Below, in pieces: positions 7,404 to 16,500 of a stretch of DNA of 64,000 bases (within the stretch, counting starts at the first letter, position 1; every line of letters begins with the position of its first letter). A program made the position numbers and the translations under genes. The DNA comes from Pseudomonadota bacterium (GTDB lineage: Bacteria > Pseudomonadota > Gammaproteobacteria > Xanthomonadales > Rhodanobacteraceae): assembly GCA_023430685.1 (NCBI GenBank), contig JAEYZH010000024.1:1-64000 (forward strand), in the 5' to 3' direction. The notes beneath the pieces were generated by a model. It did no database searches and was not told the DNA's origin. It saw nothing but the letters and a program-made list of their open reading frames with translations.

Positions 7404-8837
7404 TCAGGTATCGCCGATCGCGACGCGGCGCAGGCGACCGGCCGCGAGCTCGATGCACGCGATCTCGTGCAGGTTCGTGTTCGCGATCCACAACTGCCCG
7501 TCGCAGAGGCCGAGTCCGTGCGGCTCCTCGAGCCGGTACGGCATGCGCAGCGGCCGTGTCTCGCCGGTGCGCCGGTTCATCATCTTGATCGCCCCGTTGT
7601 AGCTGTCGGCGACGTGGATCACGCCGCGCGGATCGACCGCGACCGCGAGCGGATGCTGGAAGCGCACCTCGCCGCGCTGCCCGCTGGCATCGCCGAATTC
7701 GTACAGTCCCGCACCGGCGAGCGTTTCCACGCGCCCGTCGTCGATCGATACCGCGCGCAACGCATTCGCCTGGGCATCGGCGACGATCAGCTGGCGACCC
7801 GCGAGCGCGAGGCCGGCCGGCGCACCGAACGCGGCCGCGGTTCCGATCCCGTCGACGAGGCCCTGCTCGCCGCTGCCCGCGAGCGCCCACACCCTCCCCG
7901 TCGGCAGGTCGAGCCGCCACACCTGCTGCTGACCGGCGACCGAGACGAACAGGTCGTCGCCGGCCGCGAGGACGTCGACCGGCGTGTTCAGCGCGGTCGC
8001 GCGCGCATCCGCGCCATCGGGGCGCGCGCGCCCCGCGCGGCCGGTGCCGAGCACGGTTTCGACGCTGCCGTCGGCGAGGTCGATGCGACGCACGCTGTGG
8101 TTGCCGCGGTCGGCGACGTAAAGCGAGCCGTTGTGGCGCGCGAGCCCGCGCGGATCCTCGAAGCAGGCCTGGGATGACACGCCGTCGACGTGCCCGGGGT
8201 CGCCGCTGCCGAACTGGCGCAGCACGCGCCCGTCGTGCTGGCATTCGAGCACGCGGTGATGGCCGCTGTCGGCGATGTAGAGCAGCTCCCGTTCGGGCAG
8301 CACCTTGCCCGGGAACAGCAACGTGCCGCGCGGCTCGCGGCGCTGCGCCGGCGGCGTCGGTTCGAACACGCGCAGGTCCTTCATCGCCGCTTCGTCGAGC
8401 AGTTCGGCGATGCGCGCATCGACCTGGGCCCTCGCGCCTTCTCCTGCGTACGCGGCCGCGAGGCGGCTCTCGACATCGATCAGCACGAGCGTCGGCCAGG
8501 CTTCGACCGCGTAGTCCTGCCAGACGCGGAAGTCGTCGTCGCTCGCGACCGCATGGCGCACGCCGAGCCGGTTCACCGCGCGCAGCACCGCGCCCGCATT
8601 GCGATGGTGCGGGTATTTCGGGCAATGGATGCCGATCACCGCGAGGCCGTCGTGGTAGCGGTCTTCGAGCTGGCGCAACGCCGGCACGAGGTTCCAGCAG
8701 TTGATCGAGTCCCCGCTCCAGAACCAGAGCAGCACGACGCGTCCGCGCAGCGCCGCGATGCGCGGCGGCGCATCGGTATTGACCCAGGCGAGGTCGATCG
8801 GAAGCTCGGGAGCGGGCTTGCGCGGCGTCTGCATCAT
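7404..8837 (-). CDS. thioredoxin-like / NHL-repeat protein (NHLRC2-like)
   Basis: A 477-residue protein. Residues ~20-150 look like a thioredoxin fold (GRVVLLWFWSGDSINCWN, then GLAVIGIHCPKYPHH), where the usual CxxC is reduced to a single Cys, so classical disulphide exchange is unlikely. Residues ~170-460 contain about five NHL-type beta-propeller blades, each with a D-S/R-G-N/Y-H type turn (IADSGHHRVLE, VADRGNHSVRRI, VADAQANALRAV, VADSYNGAIKMM and IANTNLHEI). No signal peptide is seen. The start overlaps the upstream phosphatase stop by four bases (ATGA), so the pair is translationally coupled. Substrate is unknown. Confidence 0.85.
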   Translation of the reverse strand: MMQTPRKPAPELPIDLAWVNTDAPPRIAALRGRVVLLWFWSGDSINCWNLVPALRQLEDRYHDGLAVIGIHCPKYPHHRNAGAVLRAVNRLGVRHAVASDDDFRVWQDYAVEAWPTLVLIDVESRLAAAYAGEGARAQVDARIAELLDEAAMKDLRVFEPTPPAQRREPRGTLLFPGKVLPERELLYIADSGHHRVLECQHDGRVLRQFGSGDPGHVDGVSSQACFEDPRGLARHNGSLYVADRGNHSVRRIDLADGSVETVLGTGRAGRARPDGADARATALNTPVDVLAAGDDLFVSVAGQQQVWRLDLPTGRVWALAGSGEQGLVDGIGTAAAFGAPAGLALAGRQLIVADAQANALRAVSIDDGRVETLAGAGLYEFGDASGQRGEVRFQHPLAVAVDPRGVIHVADSYNGAIKMMNRRTGETRPLRMPYRLEEPHGLGLCDGQLWIANTNLHEIACIELAAGRLRRVAIGDT

Positions 8838-9289
8838 CGTTCCTCCGGTCGCCCCGCGCGCAGCCGCGCCGCGAGCGCGGCGACGCCCGTGCGCGCAAGT
8901 TCGATCACGCGCAGGAAGTCCGCGTCGCCGCCGTAGTAGGGATCGGGCACTTCATCGTCGCCGAGGAACAGCAGCGGCCCCCGCGCGGCACGCTCGGGCA
9001 CGAATCGCGCGAGGTCCTCGAGGTTGCGCCGGTCCATCGCGAGCACGAGGTCGTAGGTGTCGAAGTCCGTGCGCCGCACCTGGCGCGCTCGATGCGCGGA
9101 GAGTTCGTAGCCATGCGCCTTCGCGAACGCGATCGCGCGGCGGTCGGCACCCTGTCCGACGTGGTAGTCCTCGGTTCCTGCCGATGCGACGACGGCATCG
9201 AGCCCGGTGCGCGCGAACTCCGCGCGCGCGACTGCTTCCACCGTCGGCGAGCGGCAGATGTTCCCCATGCAGACGAACAAAATCCGCAT
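8834..9289 (-). CDS. low-molecular-weight protein-tyrosine phosphatase
   Basis: Removes phosphate from protein tyrosines through a phosphocysteine intermediate. The 151-residue product starts directly with the P-loop VCMGNICRSPTVEA (CX5R plus Ser), has the general-acid segment DEVPDPYYGG (Asp in DP) near residue 120, and the length of the family. The frame is open 29 codons upstream but the ATG at 9289 places the P-loop a few residues from the N-terminus as in all family members. It is the first gene of the minus-strand cluster running to the tRNAs and the last host gene before the prophage. Confidence 0.93.
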   Translation of the reverse strand: MRILFVCMGNICRSPTVEAVARAEFARTGLDAVVASAGTEDYHVGQGADRRAIAFAKAHGYELSAHRARQVRRTDFDTYDLVLAMDRRNLEDLARFVPERAARGPLLFLGDDEVPDPYYGGDADFLRVIELARTGVAALAARLRAGRPEER

Positions 9290-9403
9290 ATTTCCCCTGC
9301 GAATCATGCGCTTAGGTCGCGAATTCGCCCCTCGCAACAGTGGCGAAAACGTGCTATCGCAGAGTAACAGAATCAAATGCTTGCGCGCCGCAACCGGAGA
9401 GCT

Positions 9404-9664
9404 CTATTCGGCCGGCGTCGCGACGACGCCTTTCCACCGGCACTCGGGACACCCTGGGCCGCGACACGCAGGGCACCACGAGAACTGCCACAGGATGCGG
9501 TGCCGCTGCCGGCCGCCGCACTCGCACTCGACGCCGGGCGCGGTTTCCGTCCCAGCCATGTGCAGCCCGCAGCCGAAGATGCCGCAGCCGTCGCACACAC
9601 AAGCTGGAATCGCGCGCAGCGGCGGGGTCAGGTACTCGCTGAGTGGAGGTCGGGCGCGGGCCAT
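9404..9664 (-). CDS. small Cys-rich zinc-ribbon-like protein
   Basis: An 86-residue protein with about a dozen Cys residues in paired arrangements: CVCDGCGIFGCGLH, ECECGG and WCPACRGPGCPEC. This suggests two zinc-ribbon units, common in small phage proteins. No clear ribosome site precedes the ATG at 9664. It sits at the outer left edge of the prophage and could belong to phage or host. Function unknown. Confidence 0.5.
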   Translation of the reverse strand: MARARPPLSEYLTPPLRAIPACVCDGCGIFGCGLHMAGTETAPGVECECGGRQRHRILWQFSWCPACRGPGCPECRWKGVVATPAE

Positions 9665-9755
9665 GCGCGAAGGATATGCACGCCGACATCAGGAACTGAG
9701 ACGGTCGGGACGCGGGACAGGATCCGTGGTTACAATCCATAGACAGGAGGGAGCA

Positions 9756-10121
9756 ATGCGAACGATTGCGCTTGCAGCCGCGATGGCGGCATCGATGCTG
9801 GTTTCCGGCAGCGCTGTTGCCGGAGGACTCATCGTCCACTGGCCCGGCGGCGAGGTGACGTCGTACACCGGCCACGTCGTCTACTACGATCCCGACCCGG
9901 GCGCGGACAACCTGTCCGGCGCGAGCTTCGTCGAGGATTCGGCCGCCGAGGTCTACGAGAGCGACGCGATCTTCGAGAGCCCCTTCGGGAGCGCCCCTAC
10001 CGACTGGCGCTGGCGCGTCGTGAAAGAGGTCGGCGGTCATGCGACCGGCGCCGGTTACTGCGCGTCGTCCTTCGACGGGCAGCTGCTCGAGCTCACCTGT
10101 ATCCCCTATCCGGATGACTAA
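9756..10121 (+). CDS. small secreted protein, edge moron
   Basis: A 121-residue protein with a clear Sec signal peptide (MRTIALAAAMAASMLVSGS, cleavage near AVA-GG) and a mature beta-rich acidic domain with two Cys near the C-terminus (GYCASSF and LTCIPYP) that could form a disulphide in the periplasm. The ATG follows a strong ribosome site, ACAGGAGGGAGCA. It is transcribed against the giant phage gene at the prophage edge, the usual place for lysogenic-conversion genes. No family recognised. Confidence 0.7.
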   Translation: MRTIALAAAMAASMLVSGSAVAGGLIVHWPGGEVTSYTGHVVYYDPDPGADNLSGASFVEDSAAEVYESDAIFESPFGSAPTDWRWRVVKEVGGHATGAGYCASSFDGQLLELTCIPYPDD

Positions 10122-10166
10122 GCTCGCAGCCTTTGGGCTCCAAGGTCGAAGCGACCACGCGATCAC

Positions 10167-10529
10167 GTGGCTATTCCGCGGCTCATAGCTCTCACCGGCA
10201 GGCTCGGAATTGCCTTGGCAACCGTCGTAGTTGTCGGAGCGCTGCTGACCATCTCGCTCCGAGGGTGCGTCGCCGATGTACGCCAAGCGTTCACCGACGA
10301 CGAGGATGAGCCGGACGTGGTGGTGGACTACTGTGACAGCGATTGCGCAGCGGAGGCAGCTGGCGAACTCTTCATGAACCGCGAATACGAATCGGCCATG
10401 ACCGAATGCCAACACCGGGGGCCGGCCTTCACACTTGGCTGCACCAACTTTGTTTCTGAGCTCGAGGAGCCAGAAGTCCTCGATCGGCCCACCGCTGACG
10501 AAGAAGACGCGAGGCCATATTGGCGCTGA
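10167..10529 (+). CDS. single-span membrane protein with Cys-rich outer domain
   Basis: A 120-residue frame with a GTG start, one N-terminal membrane segment (LGIALATVVVVGALLTISL) and an acidic soluble part with several Cys (VDYCDSDCAAEA, TECQHRG and LGCTNF), probably periplasmic. It follows the secreted-protein gene by 45 bases in the same direction and ends 23 bases from the convergent giant gene. No obvious ribosome site; the start is uncertain. Together with its neighbour it may form a two-gene cargo unit. Confidence 0.5.
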   Translation: MAIPRLIALTGRLGIALATVVVVGALLTISLRGCVADVRQAFTDDEDEPDVVVDYCDSDCAAEAAGELFMNREYESAMTECQHRGPAFTLGCTNFVSELEEPEVLDRPTADEEDARPYWR

Positions 10530-10552
10530 CGTCGAGTGCGAACCGACGCGAA

Positions 10553-13500
10553 CTAATGAGTCGCCCGCGAACGCGCATCCACGTCTGCTGCGAGTTCTGC
10601 ACGCTCCGCGTATAGCGCTTCGAGTTCGATCCGCTTCTCGCGCGCGCTGAGCTCGCGGTCGTTCGCGACCGCCTTGATCCGCTGGTTGATCTTCTGCATG
10701 CGCTTGTTCGCGCCGGCGTAGATCGGCCGCTTCGCCAGGTCCGGATGGTCTGCCAGGTCTTCCTCGCGCGCGGTGTTTCCGGTCTTGCGAGCGTGGTTGT
10801 ATGCCGCGTAGGTCTCTTCGACGTCGCCGAGGACATCATAGAAGCGCGCGACATACTTGTCCGAGTTCGCGTCGGCATTCTTCACGAAGTCGCCGGCGAC
10901 GAAGACATTGTCGATCTTGGTGAGATCTCGGCGCGGGTTCGACGGCAATCCCATCGCATCTCGCAACATCAGGTCCGAGACGTTCATTGCCTGCATGCCG
11001 AGCCAGCCGAAGTAGCCCCGCACGATGTGGTCGACCTTCTTGGGTGAGACGTTCGCGACGCGACCGATCGCGACCGCGCCGGCCGTCGTGGTCGGGCCCA
11101 CGCGATCCTGCGCCGGCAACCGCTCGTCGCCCATCGAATCGATCGGCGCCTGGCGGAAGGTGTCGTAGTTCGCCCATGCCTCGATCAACGGCTTCACGGC
11201 CTGCGGCACCGGGTTCATCGACAGCTGGTCGCCGAGGATGTTGGCCAGCGTGTGCGCGAAGTCCTTGGCGCGATAGTCGTCGCCGCCGACCGCCAGCTCC
11301 GTCATGCGCTCGACGACGGAGCCCATCGCCCCGACCTCGAACGGCTTCGGGATGAACAGCATCTTGTCGCCGAGCTTCACGCACCAGTAGGTGTCGCGCG
11401 CCCAGTCCGGCAGCGCCTTGTAGTCGTCGTCATCGCGCTGCAGCAGGTAGCTCAGTGCCGACGCGATTGCGACGGCGCCGGCGACGGCAGCGAACCGTGC
11501 AGGGTTTGCGGCCGCGCCCTTGCCGAGCTTGTACGTGCCTTGGATGCGCGCATTGAGAAACGGCACGACGGCCGTCAGGAAGCGCACCGAGGCCCACTTC
11601 CCGCCCATCGTGAAGTCCATCAGGTCGCGTGCCTCGTAGCTCGCTTCGAGGTGCGTCGCGCCACGCGCGCGGGCACGCTCGTAGACCGCCGATCGGTTGA
11701 TGGTTTCGGAGCGGTCGCCGACGTCGTTCCACCAGTCCCACGCCGCGCGTAGCGCGTTCTTCGCGCGTTCGGGCGTACCGAGGATCTGGGCGTCGTCGAT
11801 GCCCATCTCGATCAACCGGTGCGCGTTCCGCGCCTGCTGGCCATCGTTGAGGCTGCCGAACCGAATCTTCCCGCCACCAGCGAGCATGCGCGCCGCGGTG
11901 GCGGACCCCTTCTTGGTCGCCTTCCAGCCGTTCATCATGTTGCGCAGCGGGTTGAACCCGGCGTCGTCCGACACGGCGAGGACGGAAATGCTGTCGCGCA
12001 GGAGGTTGCGAATCCGGAAGCTGGGCGAGATCGTCACACCGGTCGTGAGCGCGTGCCGGAACCAGCGCATCGCATCCATCGCGCGGCCCTTGATGCCGCC
12101 GAAGTGCAGCGCCGTCAGCGCGTCCAGCACGAGCGGGTCGTCGACCAGGTAGTGCACCTGCTGCCCATGGTCCATGACCCAGACGCTGCCCTTCTCGGCC
12201 GAACCGATCTTCCGCGCGATACCCGTGTTCTCGGCGGCCGCGAGCGCCTTCGTCGCAGCCATGTTGCGCATGCTGCTGGTCATCAGCATCGACCAGTTCG
12301 CCAGCGTGTTGGCGAGCAGATCCCGCAGTGGGTCCTTGCCGCCCTTCAGCGCCTTGAAGGCCTGCTGCTTCACCAGCCCTCCGCCGACGCGCGCCGGCGA
12401 GAAGTCGGGGTTGTCCTCGGCAATGCGGTAGAACGGAACGTAGAACTCGTGCTCCCACGCTTTGCGTGACGATGGGTCGATCAGTCCGGCTTCCTCCGCG
12501 ATGTCGAGCACCGCCTTCTGGTATCGGCGGAATGCCGTGTGCGCCTTCAGGTACACCGTTCCACGGTCGCGGCCGTCGGCCATCGTCCCTTGGTTGAGAG
12601 ATTTCAGTTCGGCGATTTGCTTGTCGGTGAAGTGCCGTTCGCGCCCCTCGCCCTTCAGGCGCTCGGCGCGATTTCCGGCAACCCACGCGAGGAACAGGTC
12701 GTGCTCGCCCGCGAGGTCCGACAGGATCCCGCGCAGGCCTTGGCCATCGACGTCGACATCCAGCGCGCCGTCCGACAGCTTCGGTGTGCCATACAGAAAC
12801 GCCGCCTCGAGCGCGCCGTCGGTGCCGCGCGACAGGCGCGCCTGCATGTATCCGGTGAAGTCGAGGTCCTTCAGCGGCGCGAACTGGTCGACAATGCCCT
12901 GCGTGATTCGCAGGCTTGCTCGATCCATGATCTCGCGGAAGCGGTCGCGGAGGTTCGTGATCCGCGGCGAGGCGCCAATGCTGCGCAGCGCGTCGACCTG
13001 CCCCTTCGAGAGGTGCGGCGCCGGCGCCGCGAAGCTGAAGGCCGTCGAGTTGTCGCCCGGGAGACGAACCTTGCCGTCGACCACGGCACGTCGGGCTTGA
13101 CGCAGCACGTGGGCGAGATCGGCATCGGTGAGCTTCGCCAGCTTCGCGAATCCGTGCTCGCGCAACCATGCCTTGATCGCACCGATGTACTCGCGGATGC
13201 GCTGGCGAACCCCCGGCGGCCCGTTCTGCGCAAGATGCGCGGCGAGCTCGTCGAGCAGAATCGCGTTCTTCTGCGCCGCGGTCAGGTCCGCGCGCCCGAG
13301 CACGCCGCTTTCGTAGACCGAGAGGTCGATGCCATGCTTCTTGGCGTAGCGCCGAATGCCATCGATGCCGCCCATGCCCGTCGCGATTCGCTCGAGCGCT
13401 GCCGGCAGATCCTTCCCGAACACCAAGCGCATGCCCTGGTGGCCCCAGGACTCGTGGAAGATCGCTCGCTCGATGCCGAGCTCCGTGGCAAGATCGGGAT

Positions 13501-16500
13501 GGCTTCGAACCAGCCAGAGACGGCCGTCATGCCACGCCGCGACTACATCGCTGCCATCCGAGCCCTGCTCGCGCGCCTCGGCTTGAAGCGCTTGCGGAAG
13601 CTCCCCGAAGGATTCGACCGCTTCAACACGCGGAGCGTTCTTCCACCCGGCGGTTGTCCGTTCGACGACCGCGTCGAGATCCACTTCGCTCGCCGTCGGG
13701 ACTGATTCGGCGCGCGTCGAGCGCGACAGGAATGGCCGATCGGCGACGGTGCGCTGACCGCTGCCAGCAACCGAGGTTGCCTTGTTCCCATCGAGGTGGA
13801 TGACGTCCAGCGCGCGGATATCGCCGTCGCTCAGCAAGCGCGCGATGTTGCGGCCGGCCTCGACGTTGCGCGACACCACGATGGCTGCTGCAGCATTCGC
13901 TTCCGTCACCTGCCTCATCACATGGGCGGCGCCGGTGTCGATGTCGCCGGTGCGCAACTTGGCCATCTCCGCTTCATCAAGCGGTAGGAAGCCGACGGGC
14001 CGATGTCGGTTGTCGAGCAGCAGCACGCCAGATTCTTGGCGCTCTCGCGCGTAGCGCAGAGCATCCTGCGGGTCTGTGATCGCGGCGCGATCGTTCGGCG
14101 GCACGCGCCGCAGCGCACGCTCTTGGATTGGCACGTCTACATTGCGACGGCTGGCCGTCACGCCATCGACTACCGTGCTCCCGTCTTCGGGGCGGAACAG
14201 CGACGCCCGTCGGTTGCCGGGCGCGACGACGATCATGCCGTGCGTCTCGATGCCAGAGCCATCCATCAGGTTGCGAAGAAGGCTCGTGATGGCTTTGTCG
14301 GCGGCGCTTTGCTCGATGACGCCCGAAGGGTGGTTGTGCGCGAACCACACGTGGCGAGCGCCAGGCACCTGCGCGACAGCGCCGAACACAGTGCCGGGGG
14401 CCACGGATGAGCCGTCGATGGTTCCGACGCTATGCCGAATGACCGCCAGAGGGCGGCTGCTCGCGTCGGCGACGACGGCGAGCATTTGCTCCTGCGGCGA
14501 CTTGCGCAGCGGCGCGATGATGTGCGCGACGTCCTGCCAGCCGGAGATGCGCTCGATCCCTGCCCGGAAGGATCCGGTCGTTACTAGGCGGGCGTTTTGC
14601 GCAAGCGTCGCAGCTTTGCGGCGGAGAGGGATGGTGCCGACGGCGGGCGAGGCGAAGAGGTCGAGCTGACCAGATACCTCGCCTCGGGCTCCCCGTCGAG
14701 CTTGTGCACGCGTCGGATCGGCAACGCTTCCACGTTCCGACTCAGGCGATAGCGGGCGGGTTTCTCCATAGGTCGCGGCGTTCTCTCGAACTTCTCCGAG
14801 ATCGATTACTTCTGGCTCTCGAACGGATTCACCAGCTTCGGCTCGCTCGTCTTGAGTTCGTTCCCGGCCATCACTGCCAGGCCGATCAGCGCCCGGTCGA
14901 GCCTCTGCAGCAGGGCGTCCCCCTGCAGTGAAGAGCGATCCGCTCGTTCGGATTCGGTTGTCGTCTGCATTGATTCGCTCCACCTCGCCGATCGCGCGGC
15001 GAGTCACGTCCTCGGCGCTCGCCGGCGACCGACCAAACATATCACCGTTCTGCGCTGCCTGTTGCTCGGCAGCCACGGCGCGCGCCGCCTCGCGCAAGCC
15101 CGTCGCCATGCGCGAAACCGACCGCGCATTCGCGCCGAACATTCGTGCCCACTGGTCGCCGGAAGTGTCGCGCGCGATCAGGTCTCCCTGAGCGAGGAAC
15201 GCTTCGATGCGCTGCCCGGACTCGCGTGCGGCACGGAGTACGTCGAAGGCAGCTGCGATGCGCGACGGATAGTCACCGAGCGACCCGGTGCGATCCACCT
15301 TCGCCCACTCTGGCGCCGCACGCACGAGCGCGCTGAGCACGTTGCGGGCATCGGGGTCCGCGTCCTCTGCCATCGCGGCGATCATCCGGTCGCTGCCGTA
15401 GGCGCGCGCGAACACGGCCGCTCGGAGGCGGTCGAAGAACGTCTTGTTGGGCCGCCCCTCGCCATCGACCAGTTTCGCCGCTTCGTTGGCGCCGAGGTTC
15501 CGGAGGAACGCGCGATAGAACGGCGAGGCCGGGTTGGTCGACAGGTCACCGGCATCCGTTACCGGCAGTTCGTCGAGATCAGGGAGCGCTCGCGCATCCG
15601 TCCGCGCCTGCTCGGTCGGAGAGAGCCCGAGGTTCGTCGAGGCATTGGACTCGGCGCCCATGTCGCCGACGTTGTGCTCGGCGTCGTAGAGCCGGATCAG
15701 CACCGGGTTGCGCTTGCCGGCGATCGCTTCCGCGCTGACGCCGTGCAGCGCGGCGTCGTCGATCAGACCCTGCCGATACGACTCGGCCGTGCCACGCTTC
15801 CAGGCGCCCTGCAGGCCGGCCACGCGCCCATTGTTGAGCGCGCGCAGTCGAGCCTTCGCGTAATGGGCGTTCGCCGTGCCGTCCGCAGAGTGCGACGCCG
15901 CGACATCGTCGGCTTCGACCACGGCATACCGGACGGGAATGCGGCGACCGGTCGACGGCATCACGACGTGGTCCTCGCGTCCGAGGTCGGCTTCCGGCAC
16001 GGCGCGCGCGGACTCGGCGGCCGAAACCATCGGTGCGCCGGAGTTCGGGTCGCGCGAAAACGACAGGCGCTGCGCATCCGGCGCGCCCGCGATGCCCTGC
16101 ATCTGCGCCACGCTCGCGGCGCGGGACCGGTCGCGGTTCTGGAGCGTCAGTCCGCCGTCGGCTTCCGCTGCACGCCCTGCAGCGCCCGGGTCTGCACCAG
16201 GCAATCCGCTGACATCTCCACCACCCGACCGCGCGGCGGCTCCGGCGTTGCTTCCGTCGCTTCCGGGCGCGGGACCACCTTGTCCGGTCCGCGCCAATGT
16301 GGTTGCTGCTCGATCATTGTTGGCTCCTTGCTGTGGTTGCTGTGCACGCCACGCCTCGAAATCGCGCCGCGCCTTGTTTCGCAGGATGACGCCACCGCCA
16401 CGCTGCACGAGAACACCGCCGACGCCGGCCGCCCGAAGCGCCTTGCGCACGCGTGAAACGTCGCCTGGGATGAATACCCCATCACCGTCGACACGCGCCT

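Noticed and set aside
5366..7588. A 740-codon plus-strand frame
   Set aside because: Antisense shadow of uvrC with Arg/Glu/His-rich, motif-free content.
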